From: Martelella endophytica
GTDB taxonomy: Bacteria; Pseudomonadota; Alphaproteobacteria; Rhizobiales; Rhizobiaceae
Direction: 5' to 3'
Assembly: GCF_000960975.1 (NCBI RefSeq)
Contig: NZ_CP010803.1
Coordinates: 3,999,818-4,063,817 of the forward strand
DNA length: 64,000 nucleotides
Part shown: piece after piece, positions 1 to 10,431 of the stretch
How the letters are laid out: each line of letters starts with the position of its first letter
Position numbering within the stretch: the first letter of the stretch is position 1
The notes under the pieces: generated by a model
Told to the model about the DNA's origin: nothing
Seen by the model: only the letters and a program-made list of their open reading frames with translations
The model's database searches: none
Position numbers and translations under genes: made by a program

Positions 1-519
1 GTCGACGAACGACATCGAGGGATGCTGGTCGTGCATCAGCTTTCCGGCATCCTGTTCGAGGTGCAGGCGCTCAATGCCGATTTCGATATCCTCGAAATTG
101 CCCTGTTTGTCGGGACCCAGCGAAATGATGATCGTGCCTTCGCCGACGATCGGATCCTTGTACTGCGAAATCTGGTAGCCCTGCGGCAGGTCCGGATAGA
201 AATAGTTCTTGCGGTCGAAGATCGAGCGCTTGTTGATCTTGGCCTTCAGGCCGAGACCGGTGCGGACAGCCTGGCGCACGCATTCCTCGTTAATGACGGG
301 CAGCATGCCGGGCATGGCTGCATCGACCAACGAGACGTTTGCGTTGGGCGCCTTGCCGAAGGTGGTGGAAGAGCCGGAGAACAGCTTCGAATTGCTCAAC
401 ACCTGCGCATGCACTTCCATGCCGATGATGACCTCCCAGTCGCCGGTGGCGCCGGGAATCAGGCGTTTGGGATCAGGCGTGCGGGTATCGACAATGGTCA
501 TGGTCAGCTCATCGTTCAT
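1..519 (-). CDS. gatB: Asp-tRNA(Asn)/Glu-tRNA(Gln) amidotransferase subunit B, N-terminal part
   Basis: Cut by the window edge: only the first 173 codons are present. GatB binds misacylated Glu-tRNA(Gln) or Asp-tRNA(Asn) in the GatCAB complex and, with GatA supplying ammonia, converts it to the amide form in the cytoplasm. The translated minus strand carries the family hallmarks GMEVHAQ near residue 34, KNYFYPDLP and GYQISQ, and HLEQDAGK near the cut end. The ATG at 519 is used; a second in-frame ATG at 501 gives the [13 protein letters not shown] start common in rhizobial GatB and is an equally good choice. The 280 bases upstream, up to the yjhX-like gene, hold nothing I recognise. Confidence 0.95.
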   Translation of the reverse strand, partial: MNDELTMTIVDTRTPDPKRLIPGATGDWEVIIGMEVHAQVLSNSKLFSGSSTTFGKAPNANVSLVDAAMPGMLPVINEECVRQAVRTGLGLKAKINKRSIFDRKNYFYPDLPQGYQISQYKDPIVGEGTIIISLGPDKQGNFEDIEIGIERLHLEQDAGKLMHDQHPSMSFVD

Positions 520-799
520 TCACTGGGTATCGTTGGTGAGGTAGAGCAATTAGGGGCGAGACGCAAGCGATTGGGTGGGTCTCAAACGCGCAAAACCTTG
601 ACCGCTGGCGCCTTCAGGCTTATCTCTTGGCGGTCAACACGGAGTGTGTATGTCAAACCGTCAGGAATCCCGGTAAGGGCCCTGCCCGTCCAGCCATCAA
701 GGCGGATGCGCAGCGGCCGAAAACGATGAGCCCCGCGAGGCACTGCCAGCGGGAAACGTTTTCGTGCGCCCATATGGCGCCAATCCGGAATTCACGACC

Positions 800-1057
800 A
801 TGGACATCTCGCGCGACGAACAGCGCATACTCCACCTGCTCGCCCAGGGCGGCAGGATCGAACTTATCCGAAATAACGGCAGGAAGATCGAACGGGTGGA
901 TTGCTACACCCGTGATGGCTGGCTCTATCCCGGCCTCAACCTGACGCTCTTCCGCAAGCTCAAGGCCAAACGGGCGATCCGCTCTCGACGCGGAAGGCCC
1001 TACCAGATCACCTCACGCGGTCTGGAACTGGTCCGCAGCCAGCCGGACAACCGCTAG
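800..1057 (+). CDS. YjhX family (UPF0386) toxin-like protein
   Basis: This 85-residue protein starts MDISRDEQRILHLLAQGG and ends GRPYQITSRGLELVR, which is the compact winged-helix-like pattern of the UPF0386/YjhX family. Members were proposed as toxins because E. coli YjhX is listed in the YjhX/YjhQ toxin-antitoxin pair; in rhizobia they are usually solitary. The ATG at 800 matches the family start, and a longer reading from 764 adds residues without family support. No GNAT-type antitoxin such as YjhQ sits next to it. A strong stem-loop follows directly. The family call is secure; toxicity is not shown. Confidence 0.8.
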   Translation: MDISRDEQRILHLLAQGGRIELIRNNGRKIERVDCYTRDGWLYPGLNLTLFRKLKAKRAIRSRRGRPYQITSRGLELVRSQPDNR

Positions 1058-1059
1058 GA

Positions 1060-1096
1060 GTGGACGCGGCGCCTCACACAGAAGGCGCCGCTTCCA
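1060..1096 (+). terminator. Stem-loop after yjhX-like gene
   Basis: GTGG plus GCGGCGCCT pairs with AGGCGCCGC plus CCAC around the loop CACACAGA. The stem is long and GC-rich, three bases after the stop codon, but no T-run follows, so it may be a weak terminator or an mRNA-stabilising hairpin. Confidence 0.5.
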
Positions 1097-1210
1097 CGCA
1101 ATCCCGTCTGTCCATGCGGCAACCCGCCGCGCAAACGGGCCATGACATGTCATAAAAAATCCTTCAATCTAGAGTTTAGGAAGGTTGTTGAATCTTTGAA
1201 GGACATCAAC

Positions 1211-2641
1211 ATGAACAAGAAACTCGTTGTCGTTGCCGTGATGAGCCTCACCACGACACTCTTGCCGGTGCTCTCCGGCCCGGCTTTCGCCCAAACCAGC
1301 ATCGAGGCCAAAGCGACGTTGACAGCCGAGCAGGCCAACGCGATCGCCGATACGATCTACATGATGGCCTATCCCATGATGCTGATGGACATCAGCGCCG
1401 AGATCGGCACCAATGTCGCCGAGCCGGCAGGCGTTGCAGCGCCGATCAATCAGTTCGCCAATCTGCAGGCCTTTCCCGACGCATCGTTCGACACCGTCGT
1501 GCGACCCAACGCCGACACGCTTTATTCCTCGCTCACCTACGATGTCTCGAAGGAGCCGCTGATCATTTCGATTCCGGCCTCGCAGGGTCGCTACTATCTC
1601 TTCCAGATGATGGATGAATGGACCGACGTCTATGCCTCGCCGGGGAGCCGCACGACCGGCGATGATGCCTACACCTTCGCCGTTGTCGGCCCCGACTGGC
1701 AGGGAACGCTGCCGGAGGGCGTGCGAGGCTATGTCAGCCCGACGGCAGAAGGCTGGGTTCTCGGCCGTGTCGAGACGAAGGGGAAGGCCGACTACGACGC
1801 GGTTCACGCCTTTCAGGACGGGCTGAAGGCCGTGCCGCTCAGCGCATGGGGCACGGACTACGTGCCGCCCAAGGGCGTGGTCGACGCTACGCTCGACATG
1901 AGCTCGCCCGTCAGCCAGATCGCAAAGCTTGATGGCCCGGCCTACTTCCAGCGTTTCGCAGAGCTGATGAAGGCGAATCCGCCGCATGCCAATGATGATT
2001 CTGCAGTCGACCTGATGAAGCAGATCGGGCTGGTGCCCGGCGAAAGCTACGATCCGCAGGCCCAGTCAAAGGTGGTGCAGGATGCCCTTGCCCAGGCGCC
2101 GACAAACGTGCTGCCATTTATACAGAAGACCTGGTTCAGGTCCGGCGATCTCGTCAATGGCTGGCGCATCAACCTGACGGGTATCGGCAGCTACGGCTCG
2201 GACTATATGCATCGCGCTGGCGTCGCCTTCGGCGGGCTCGGCGCCAACAAGCCCGTCGATGCCGTCTATCCAAGCGCGTTCGTGGATGCCGATGGCCATC
2301 CGTTCGACAGCTCCAAGGATTACGTCCTGCATTTCGAAAAGGACGCGCTCCCACCGGCACGCGCCTTCTGGTCGGTGACGCTCTACAATCAGGATCAGTT
2401 CTTCGCCAAGAACCCGATCCACCGCTATTCGCTCGGCAGCAACAGCCCGCTGAAAGAAAACGCGGATGGCTCGGTCGATCTCTACATCCAGCGCGAATCG
2501 CCCGGCAAGGACAAGGAAGCGAACTGGCTTCCCGCTCCCGAAAGCGGGCACTTCAGCCTGACAATGCGGATCTACTGGCCGGAACTGCCGGTCCTCAGCG
2601 GCGAATGGAGCCCGCCGCCGGTTGAACGCGTCGTCAAGTGA
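1211..2641 (+). CDS. DUF1254/DUF1214 domain protein, exported
   Basis: The 476-residue product begins with a clear signal peptide (MNKKLVVVAVMSL... ending near AFAQT, about residue 28). DUF1254 follows (IYMMAYPMML, then NADTLYSS around residue 100), and the C-terminal DUF1214 contains FWSVTLYNQDQFF and the SGHFSLTMRIYWP ending. Proteins with this domain pair are common periplasmic proteins of unknown biochemical role. The ATG at 1211 follows GAAGGACATCAAC; an upstream in-frame ATG at 1142 would bury the signal peptide. It stands alone, convergent with the genes that follow. Function is not assigned beyond the family. Confidence 0.88.
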   Translation: MNKKLVVVAVMSLTTTLLPVLSGPAFAQTSIEAKATLTAEQANAIADTIYMMAYPMMLMDISAEIGTNVAEPAGVAAPINQFANLQAFPDASFDTVVRPNADTLYSSLTYDVSKEPLIISIPASQGRYYLFQMMDEWTDVYASPGSRTTGDDAYTFAVVGPDWQGTLPEGVRGYVSPTAEGWVLGRVETKGKADYDAVHAFQDGLKAVPLSAWGTDYVPPKGVVDATLDMSSPVSQIAKLDGPAYFQRFAELMKANPPHANDDSAVDLMKQIGLVPGESYDPQAQSKVVQDALAQAPTNVLPFIQKTWFRSGDLVNGWRINLTGIGSYGSDYMHRAGVAFGGLGANKPVDAVYPSAFVDADGHPFDSSKDYVLHFEKDALPPARAFWSVTLYNQDQFFAKNPIHRYSLGSNSPLKENADGSVDLYIQRESPGKDKEANWLPAPESGHFSLTMRIYWPELPVLSGEWSPPPVERVVK

Positions 2642-2649
2642 CGGCAATT

Positions 2650-2684
2650 GGAGCGGAGCCGTGCGCTTTTGGCGGCTTCGCTCC
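2650..2684. terminator. Stem-loop between convergent genes
   Basis: GGAGCGGAGCCG pairs with CGGCTTCGCTCC over 12 positions with one G-U pair. It lies between the ends of the DUF1254 gene and a minus-strand hypothetical gene, so it could act on both, but no clear T-run is present on either side. Confidence 0.4.
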
Positions 2685-2736
2685 GCCCTGACCTGAGGCA
2701 CGCCGGATCGCCTCGCCGTCGGGCGTTGTCCGGGCG

Positions 2737-3003
2737 TCAGGGTGTAGCGATCTCCGCCCGTAGTGCGGCGGCCTCACTCTCGAAGCTTCCCGTGACCACA
2801 GGCCTGCCCGCGCGCCGGTACCAATAACCGGCATTCGCATGATCGCCTTCGATGCGGTGGCAGAGCGCGTGGGCCGCGTCAAACGAGCGGGAACCCTCAT
2901 GGTTCTGGCATAAGTCGTGCAAGGCCTCCCATTCCGGACCCATCGCGAAGCCGGCGCCGGCCAGCCTGTCGAGCGCGCGGTCAAGCTGCTGCAAGTCGTC
3001 CAT
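2737..3003 (-). CDS. Conserved hypothetical protein, 88 aa
   Basis: I do not recognise a named family. The product starts MDDLQQLDRALDRLAGAGF and has a conserved-looking core with WEALHDLCQNHEG, FDAAHALCHRIEGD and NAGYWYRRAGRP, a pattern I associate with short uncharacterised rhizobial proteins. It is soluble, acidic and without signal or membrane segments. The ATG at 3003 has GAGAGGAGAGA just upstream, so the longer open frame back to 3180 is rejected. It follows the EAL gene on the same strand with a 41-nt gap and could be co-transcribed with it. Confidence 0.7.
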   Translation of the reverse strand: MDDLQQLDRALDRLAGAGFAMGPEWEALHDLCQNHEGSRSFDAAHALCHRIEGDHANAGYWYRRAGRPVVTGSFESEAAALRAEIATP

Positions 3004-3044
3004 TTCTCTCTCCTCTTCCCGAAGACGGGCTGACGTGTGACAGT

Positions 3045-3800
3045 CTATCCCAGCCCGTTGATTTCCCCCGGCCCCGGAAGATGCTCGAAGGCCGGACGAC
3101 TCAGATAATAGCCCTGAACCAGCTCGGCGCCGAGTTCCTTCAAAAACGCGAGCTCCTCCGCCGTTTCCACGCCTTCGCAAACAACGTCAATCGCCATCTC
3201 CCGCGCCATGGCAAGCAGATGCCGGACAATGCTGTGGCGCGACCGACTGGTATCGATGTTCCGGATCAGCGCCATATCGAGCTTGATGATTCCCGGCGTC
3301 ATATCTGCCAGAAGCGACAGACCCGAGTGACCGGCGCCGAAATCATCGATGGCGGTCTTGAACCCGAGCTCATTGTACACCGTCAAGATCGAGCAGAGCT
3401 TGGCGGTATCGACAACCTCTGATTCCGTGAACTCGAAGATCAGCCGTTCCGGCGGGACGGCGCATTTCCTGCTGGTGGCAAGCGTCAGACGGATGCAGGC
3501 ACGCGGCTCATAGATCGCACGCGGCATGAAATTGATTGAAAGCCTGGCGTCGGTCGACATCAAGCCGAGCTCAGAGGCAAGCTCGATCGCCTTCACCCGG
3601 CATTGCTGGTCGAAAGCGTAGAGGTTCTCATCATTCAGCTGCGCGAAAATTGTCCCAGCGCCCTCTCCCGCCGTACCCCGGACAAGAGCTTCATAGGCGT
3701 AGATTACCCCCTTCCTGATGTCGACGATCGGCTGGAAGGCCATCGAGAATTTGAATGGCAAGGCGTCGGCTTGGAGACATCCGATACAGGCGGCTGGCAT
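3045..3800 (-). CDS. EAL domain protein, probable c-di-GMP phosphodiesterase
   Basis: This 251-residue protein is essentially a stand-alone EAL domain. The signature residues are in order: EALVRG (substrate and metal Glu), INFMP (metal Asn), FEFTESE, IDDFGAGHSG (two metal Asp), IKLDMALIRN (catalytic Lys), CEGVET, and LVQGYYLSRP. All metal-binding and catalytic positions look intact, so hydrolysis of c-di-GMP to pGpG is likely. No GGDEF or sensory domain is attached. A CIGC pair near residue 5 might bind a metal, but that is speculation. The start at 3800 is the first ATG of the frame. Confidence 0.9.
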   Translation of the reverse strand: MPAACIGCLQADALPFKFSMAFQPIVDIRKGVIYAYEALVRGTAGEGAGTIFAQLNDENLYAFDQQCRVKAIELASELGLMSTDARLSINFMPRAIYEPRACIRLTLATSRKCAVPPERLIFEFTESEVVDTAKLCSILTVYNELGFKTAIDDFGAGHSGLSLLADMTPGIIKLDMALIRNIDTSRSRHSIVRHLLAMAREMAIDVVCEGVETAEELAFLKELGAELVQGYYLSRPAFEHLPGPGEINGLG

Positions 3801-3865
3801 AGTTCATGTGTCCCGAGAGAATGGTCACGGCTGAGGTTCTTCCCAAGCTAGGGCGCTCGGCAGAC

Positions 3866-3902
3866 AAAAAAAGACCCGGCATCCTTGCGGAATACCGGGC
3901 CA
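3866..3902 (-). terminator. Intrinsic terminator of serA
   Basis: On the minus strand GGCCCGGTATTC and GATGCCGGGTC form a stem over a short loop, followed by TTTTTTT. It begins 24 nt after the serA stop codon. Confidence 0.9.
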
Positions 3903-3925
3903 GTTCACCCAAGAGGGGTACCGTC

Positions 3926-5521
3926 TTATTCGACGGAGAATTCCAGCGGCTTTGCCTGCTTGATGGCAGGATTGGCCAGAAGCTTGTCCAGCACTTCGGC
4001 GTTCGGCTGTTCGTCAACATAGAGAAGCGCGATCGCGTCGCCGCCCTGATTGTCGCGGCCGAGCTGGAAGTTGGCGATGTTGACGCCGGCATTGCCGAGC
4101 GTCGTACCCATGAAGCCGATCATGCCGGGGACGTCGGTGTTGGAGATGTAGACCATGTGGCGGCCGACATCGGCATCCATGTTGATACCCTTGATCTGGA
4201 TGAAGCGCGGCTTGCCATCGGAGAACACCGTGCCGGCGACCGAACGGGTCTGCTTCTCGGTGGTGATCGTCAGCTTGATGTAACCGTCATAGACGCCCGA
4301 CTTGTCGCGGCGGGTCTCCTGCAGGATGATGCCCTTGTCCTTCACCATGATCGGCGCCGAAACCATATTGACGTCGGCGACCAGCGGACGCAGCAGGCCG
4401 GCGAGGAGCGCGCTCGTCAGGGCCGTCGTGTTCATGTCGGCGAAGACGCCGTCATAGAGCACTTCGACTTCCTTGATCGGGTTCTCGGTCACCTGGCCGG
4501 CAAACTCGCCGAGGACTTCGGCAAGCTTGATCACCGGCTTCAGGCGCGGAGCTTCCTCCGCCGAGATCGACGGCATGTTGATGGCGTTGGTGACGGCACC
4601 CTTCAGCAGGTAATCCGACATCTGCTCTGCGACCTGCAGGGCAACGTTTTCCTGCGCTTCCGAGGTCGATGCGCCAAGATGCGGGGTGCAGACGACGTTA
4701 TCCAGGCCGAAGAGCGGGCTCTCGGTCGCGGGCTCGGTTTCGAACACATCGAAGCCGGCGCCGGCGACGTGGCCCGACTTGATGGCTTCGGCAAGCGCGG
4801 CCTCATCGACGAGACCGCCACGGGCGCAGTTGATGATGCGGACGCCCTTCTTGGTCTTGGCCAATGCCTCGGCGTTGATAATGCCGCGGGTCTTGTCGGT
4901 CATCGGCACGTGGAGCGTGATGAAATCGGCCTTGGCAAGCAGCTCGTCGAGCTCGACCTTGGTGACGCCCATCTTCTCGGCCCGCTCCTGCGAAAGGAAG
5001 GGGTCATAGGCGATGACGTTCATCTTCAGGCCGATAGCGCGGTTGCAGACGATCGAGCCGATATTGCCGGCGCCGATGACACCGAGCGTCTTGCCGGTGA
5101 TTTCGACACCCATGAACTTGGATTTTTCCCATTTGCCGGCCTGGGTCGAGGCATCGGCGGCAGGGATCTGACGGGCAACGGCAAGCATCAGCGAGATGGC
5201 ATGTTCAGCCGTCGTGATCGAGTTGCCGAAGGGCGTGTTCATGACGATGATGCCGCGGCGCGACGCGGCCGGGATATCGACATTGTCGACGCCGATGCCG
5301 GCGCGACCGATGACCTTGAGGTTGGTCGCCGCTTCGATCAGCTTCTCCGTGGCCTTGGTGGCCGAACGGATGGCGAGGCCATCATACTGGCCGATGATTT
5401 CAAGGAGCTTTTCCTTGTCCTTGCCGAGCTTCGGCTGGAAGTCCACTTCGACGCCACGATCCTTGAAGATCTGGACGGCGGCATCCGACAGGGCGTCCGA
5501 TACGAGTACGCGAGGTGCCAT
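3926..5521 (-). CDS. serA: D-3-phosphoglycerate dehydrogenase
   Basis: SerA oxidises 3-phosphoglycerate to 3-phosphohydroxypyruvate, the first step of serine synthesis. At 531 residues it is the long type: an N-terminal substrate domain (MAPRVLVSDALSD), a Rossmann fold with GVIGAGNIGSIV near residue 147, the catalytic region INCARGGLVDE and the CTPHLGAST histidine, an intervening ASB domain, and a C-terminal ACT domain (YISNTDVPGMIGFMGT) for serine feedback. The ATG at 5521 has GGAGG ahead of it. It lies 83 nt downstream of serC and shares its transcript; an intrinsic terminator follows. Confidence 0.98.
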   Translation of the reverse strand: MAPRVLVSDALSDAAVQIFKDRGVEVDFQPKLGKDKEKLLEIIGQYDGLAIRSATKATEKLIEAATNLKVIGRAGIGVDNVDIPAASRRGIIVMNTPFGNSITTAEHAISLMLAVARQIPAADASTQAGKWEKSKFMGVEITGKTLGVIGAGNIGSIVCNRAIGLKMNVIAYDPFLSQERAEKMGVTKVELDELLAKADFITLHVPMTDKTRGIINAEALAKTKKGVRIINCARGGLVDEAALAEAIKSGHVAGAGFDVFETEPATESPLFGLDNVVCTPHLGASTSEAQENVALQVAEQMSDYLLKGAVTNAINMPSISAEEAPRLKPVIKLAEVLGEFAGQVTENPIKEVEVLYDGVFADMNTTALTSALLAGLLRPLVADVNMVSAPIMVKDKGIILQETRRDKSGVYDGYIKLTITTEKQTRSVAGTVFSDGKPRFIQIKGINMDADVGRHMVYISNTDVPGMIGFMGTTLGNAGVNIANFQLGRDNQGGDAIALLYVDEQPNAEVLDKLLANPAIKQAKPLEFSVE

Positions 5522-5604
5522 GATAGGCCTCCTTCAAAAAGAATGATTTTCGGGAATGACTGGCCCGCGCCTTTCACCAAAGGCGGCGCGAGCCCTCGCC
5601 TCGC

Positions 5605-6774
<1,170 letters not shown>

Positions 6775-6830
6775 CGTCTACCCTTTCAGATAGTAGCCTC
6801 TCGTTGGGGAGAGGTGTCCCGCCGCCGGAT
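6775..6830 (-). ncRNA. Candidate serC RNA motif in the serC leader
   Basis: Read on the minus strand, the serC 5' leader contains two adjacent hairpins. CCTCTC pairs with GAGAGG (6797-6814), and CTATC pairs with GGTAG around TGAAAG (6778-6793). The second hairpin holds the AAAGGG ribosome-binding site and ends 4 nt before the start codon. A conserved alphaproteobacterial serC motif with two hairpins next to the serC start has been described from comparative genomics, and this arrangement matches what I recall. The shared identity is inferred from position and structure; no covariance model was run. Confidence 0.6.
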
Positions 6831-7214
6831 ATATGGCAACGGCTGAAGATAGGCAAGCGAAAAGATGACGTGATGATGACGGCATTGATCGACGTTTACC
6901 CGAACAGGGAGGTAGCGAAGGTCAGTGACACAACATCAGCGCCGCTGCGGGTTCGAAATCAACACACTTCGAAGTAAAACCAGCAAAAGACGCGCGATGC
7001 GCCGCCTGAACAAATCATTGAAGCAACAGCAATTTCATCTATCGGCCATTTCGCAAGGACAGCATCCGGTTGCGCCATCGAAGTAAAATTCAATTAAAGA
7101 TAGGTGCGTTTGACTCAATTATATTTTAGTTATATATAATAATAATATAGCAGGCAGTGAAAATAGCATCCCGATTAGTCTCAACCTTAATATCCATGGT
7201 TGCAAGGATTTGAT
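6831..7214. other. Intergenic region between divergent serC and porin-like gene
   Basis: No gene is visible. The half near serC should carry the serC promoter. From about 7085 to 7150 the sequence becomes very AT-rich, with long A/T runs unlike its surroundings, and probably holds the promoter of the outer-membrane protein gene. A GGGTTCGAAATC stretch near 6950 resembles a tRNA T-loop, but no cloverleaf can be built around it. Confidence 0.6.
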
Positions 7215-7919
7215 ATGCGTCTTTTTCTGACATGCTGCTTCGTCGCCGCAACATGCGCGACCGCCAGCCATGCCGCCGATGTCGTGGTGATGCCCGATGC
7301 GACGCCCGCCCCTGTCTATCAGGCGCCCCAGACCTTCAGCTGGAGCGGCGCCTATTTCGGCGGTCTCGGCGGCTACCAGTGGACGGAAGCGGAGCCCAAT
7401 ACATTCCGCATCCGACAGAGCAGGCTTTACTCCAGTGGCGGTATCGTCGGAGCTTTCGCCGGCTACAATTATCAGTTCGAAAACAATCTCGTGCTCGGCC
7501 TCGAAGGCGAACTTGACTACAATTTCGGAGCGAAGGATCAGGACATCGATGTCCTGCTCAATGGCGCCTATCAGCCGCTGGACGGCAAGCTTGACCTGCA
7601 ATGGGGCGGGTCGGTGCGTGCACGCCTCGGCTATGCATTCGACCATACCCTCCTCTACGCCACCGGCGGTTGGGAGATCGTCGGCGCCAGACTGAAGGCG
7701 AGCGGGCCGATGGGCAACATCGACACTGATAACACGGCCTTCAACGGGTGGACGGTCGGCGCCGGCGCAGAATACGCCTTCACCGACAATCTCTTCGGCC
7801 GGCTGGAATATCGCTACTCATACTTCCCCAAGGTCGACCACCCCTTCGGCTTCGATGAGGATTTCAGCGTCACATCGAGCCAGAACCGCGTTCTCGTGGG
7901 CATGGGCTACAAGTTCTGA
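7215..7919 (+). CDS. Outer-membrane beta-barrel protein, Omp25/31-like
   Basis: The 234-residue product has a signal peptide (MRLFLTCCFVAATCATASHAAD, cleavage near residue 22), then the typical SWSGAYFGGLGGYQW opening of small rhizobial and Brucella Omp25/31-type barrels. Alternating strands follow, including LVLGLEGELDYNFG, VRARLGYAFDHTLLYATGGW and NLFGRLEYRYSYF, and the end VLVGMGYKF has the terminal aromatic needed for barrel assembly. The ATG at 7215 follows AAGGA; a TTG frame start at 7200 is not needed. It is a single gene behind an AT-rich promoter region. The substrate, if it is a porin, cannot be read. Confidence 0.88.
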   Translation: MRLFLTCCFVAATCATASHAADVVVMPDATPAPVYQAPQTFSWSGAYFGGLGGYQWTEAEPNTFRIRQSRLYSSGGIVGAFAGYNYQFENNLVLGLEGELDYNFGAKDQDIDVLLNGAYQPLDGKLDLQWGGSVRARLGYAFDHTLLYATGGWEIVGARLKASGPMGNIDTDNTAFNGWTVGAGAEYAFTDNLFGRLEYRYSYFPKVDHPFGFDEDFSVTSSQNRVLVGMGYKF

Positions 7920-8091
7920 CCGCACGGGGCTTGCATGATTTGACAGGGCGGGCGCAGCCGCTATGACTGTCCGGCAAAGGCATGCCCCGGGGGCAGAGCA
8001 ACAAGCCACAATGGGTCATGATGGAATTTTTGATAGAACGGCCCGGCCGGAGTGCCGCCGGAACCTACCGCCGGCATATCGGACCGACATA

Positions 8092-8832
8092 ATGCTGCGG
8101 GCCGGGCTTTCCTTCACAAGAGAATATCTGCGCCACAGGCTGTATCACAAGGATCGCCGCGCTGCCTTTGGGGCGGTCGCCGATGATGTCCGTCGCGACC
8201 GGGTGTTCCTTGTCGGCAACGGTCCGTCATTGCGCGGCATGGACCTCGATCGTCTCGCGGCCGAAGACTATTTCCTCTGCAATCTTGCCGAACGAATCGA
8301 CTGGGTCCGAGAGCGCAGCCATCCCTTCTACATCGCGTCGGATGCGCGCGTTCCCGACGGTTATGCAAACGGCAGACCGGGCATCGATGCCGGCCGTTAT
8401 TTCCTTAACGACGAGCTTCGGCCGAAACTTGACCAGGCTTTTGTCGACGACGCCGATATCGTCTGGTTTTCCGGCGCGCGCGGCGGCACGCTGAAGCGCG
8501 GTCTGACGCGGCGGCCCTGGATCAGCGTGCCAGGCGGTCAGACGGTTCTGCTTTCGGCAGCCCAGATTGCACTCTGGCTCGGATACCGGCAGATCCTGAT
8601 CATCGGCTGCGACCTCGACTACCAGTCCCCTGCCCCTTATGCCTATGCGATTTCAAAGGAAGAAAGGGCGGCGCGTCGAAACGAGATAAAGATGGTCGAA
8701 AGCACCAATCGCGCCTTTGCACTGCTCGACCGGAAGGCTCGGAGAAACGGCCAGTCGATCGTCAACGCAGGGATCGGCGGCAAGCTCGACAGCCTTGAGC
8801 GGGCGGATTTCGAAAGCCTGTTCCGAGCCTGA
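8092..8832 (+). CDS. DUF115 / MptE-like domain protein
   Basis: The chain contains VFLVGNGPSLRGMDLDRL near residue 38 and a glycosyltransferase- or MptE-like fold with IALWLGYRQILIIGCDLDY, the pattern of DUF115 (6-hydroxymethylpterin diphosphokinase MptE-like) proteins. In bacteria these often sit in surface polysaccharide or flagellin glycosylation loci, but here no such neighbour is present. The start is uncertain: ATG 8092 gives MLRAGLSFTREYL and 246 residues, while in-frame starts at 8011 and 7963 add a low-complexity tail. No signal peptide. The biochemical role is not assigned. Confidence 0.7.
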   Translation: MLRAGLSFTREYLRHRLYHKDRRAAFGAVADDVRRDRVFLVGNGPSLRGMDLDRLAAEDYFLCNLAERIDWVRERSHPFYIASDARVPDGYANGRPGIDAGRYFLNDELRPKLDQAFVDDADIVWFSGARGGTLKRGLTRRPWISVPGGQTVLLSAAQIALWLGYRQILIIGCDLDYQSPAPYAYAISKEERAARRNEIKMVESTNRAFALLDRKARRNGQSIVNAGIGGKLDSLERADFESLFRA

Positions 8833-8921
8833 TCAGTCTGAAATTTTCGGAAGCAACGGGCGTCGCCGTCACACGCCTGCCGGGACGAGCAGCATCATGC
8901 AGCCCGCCCTCAGGCGAGCCT

Positions 8922-10280
8922 TCAGGCAGCATCCCTGACATTCGATATGACGTCGATGAGGCCAGCGACGACGCGCTCGACCTGAGCGGGGTCATCACCC
9001 TCGGCCATCACCCGGATCAGCGGCTCTGTACCCGACGGGCGGATGACGAGGCGTCCGCGGCCCTTGAGTTCGGCCTCGGCATCGGCAATCGCCTTCTTGA
9101 CATTGCTGTCGTTAAGCGGTGCTGCGCCGGCGGCAATACGGACATTGCGCAGAAGCTGGGGCACCGGATCGAACAGCTGGCAGACCTCGCTCACCGGCTT
9201 GCCGGCGCGCTTTACCGCAGCGAGCACCTGAAGCGCCGCGACGAGACCGTCGCCGGTGGTGCCGAAATCGGACAGCACAATGTGACCGGACTGCTCGCCG
9301 CCGACGTTATAGCCGTGCTCGCGCATGTGCTCGACGACATAGCGGTCGCCGACCTTGGTGCGCACCAGGTCGAGGCCCATGCCATTCAGGTGCCGTTCGA
9401 GGCCGAGATTGGACATGACGGTGGCAACGAGACCATTGCCTTTCAGCGCGCCCTCCTCGACCATATTACCGACGATGACAGCCATGAGCTGGTCGCCGTC
9501 GATGATATTGCCCTTCTCGTCGACGATGATGACGCGGTCGGCGTCGCCATCAAGCGCGATGCCGATATCGGCGCGGACTTCATGTACCTTTTCCTGAAGC
9601 GTCTTCGGATAGGTCGAGCCGCACTCCTTGTTGATGTTGAGGCCGTTCGGTTCGGTACCGATGGTGAAGACATCGGCGCCGAGTTCCCAGAGCGCCGTCG
9701 GCGCGGCCTTGTAGGCGGCACCGTTGGCGCAATCGATGACGACCCTCAGACCATGAAGCGTGACATCGCGGGGCAGCGTGCGCTTGACGAATTCGATGTA
9801 ACGGTAAATGTCGCCGTCCACGCGGCTCGCGCGGCCGATCTCGTTGGCGCTGGCGAGCTGGGGATAGAAGTCCTCGCGGTCGACGAGCGCCTCGATACGC
9901 GCCTCGATATCGTCCGACATCTTGTAGCCATCGGGGCCGAAGAGCTTGATGCCGTTATCGGCATAGGGGTTGTGGGAGGCGGAGATCATCACACCGACAT
10001 CGGCGCGCAGCGAGCGCGTCAGCATCGCAACGGCTGGGGTCGGGATCGGGCCGAGCAGGTAGACATTGAGGCCTGCGGCAGTGAAGCCGGCAACCAGGGC
10101 ATTCTCCAGCATGTAGCCGGAAAGCCGCGTGTCCTTGCCGATGACGACGCGGTGGGCATGATCGTTGCGACGGAAGATCGTGCCGACGGCGATACCGACC
10201 CGCATGGCGAGGTCCGGGGTCATCGGAAAGGTGTTGGACTGTCCGCGGATACCATCGGTTCCGAAATATTTGCGTGCCAT
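8922..10280 (-). CDS. glmM: Phosphoglucosamine mutase
   Basis: GlmM interconverts glucosamine-6-phosphate and glucosamine-1-phosphate on the way to UDP-GlcNAc, the precursor of peptidoglycan and LPS. The 452-residue sequence has the family start [13 protein letters not shown], the phosphoserine loop [13 protein letters not shown] near residue 100, the metal loop DGDADRVI, and the C-terminal phosphate-binding [12 protein letters not shown]. The ATG at 10280 follows GAAGAGGAACG; the open frame extends 29 codons upstream without homology. In many alphaproteobacteria glmM follows ftsH; here it follows glnE on the same strand after a 151-nt gap, and no ftsH is in the window. Confidence 0.97.
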   Translation of the reverse strand: MARKYFGTDGIRGQSNTFPMTPDLAMRVGIAVGTIFRRNDHAHRVVIGKDTRLSGYMLENALVAGFTAAGLNVYLLGPIPTPAVAMLTRSLRADVGVMISASHNPYADNGIKLFGPDGYKMSDDIEARIEALVDREDFYPQLASANEIGRASRVDGDIYRYIEFVKRTLPRDVTLHGLRVVIDCANGAAYKAAPTALWELGADVFTIGTEPNGLNINKECGSTYPKTLQEKVHEVRADIGIALDGDADRVIIVDEKGNIIDGDQLMAVIVGNMVEEGALKGNGLVATVMSNLGLERHLNGMGLDLVRTKVGDRYVVEHMREHGYNVGGEQSGHIVLSDFGTTGDGLVAALQVLAAVKRAGKPVSEVCQLFDPVPQLLRNVRIAAGAAPLNDSNVKKAIADAEAELKGRGRLVIRPSGTEPLIRVMAEGDDPAQVERVVAGLIDVISNVRDAA

Positions 10281-10431
10281 TGCGTTCCTCTTCAGCGTCG
10301 CGAAGGTCGCGCCGCTCGTCTGTTGTCGTGGTCCCCCATGGGCCTCTTGGCAGAAAATACGTGCCAAGACACTTAAAATAACATCAACAACGCTAATACG
10401 ACGTTACCGGGGCCGACCGTGTCCGGGCACC

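Noticed and set aside
22..729. Plus-strand open frame of 235 codons
   Set aside because: It is the antisense shadow of gatB, whose minus-strand translation has all family motifs.
582..773. 63-codon minus-strand frame upstream of gatB
   Set aside because: No ribosome-binding site or recognised similarity; treated as noncoding.
6940..6965. Possible tRNA T-loop (GGGTTCGAAATC)
   Set aside because: No acceptor, D or anticodon stem could be folded around it.
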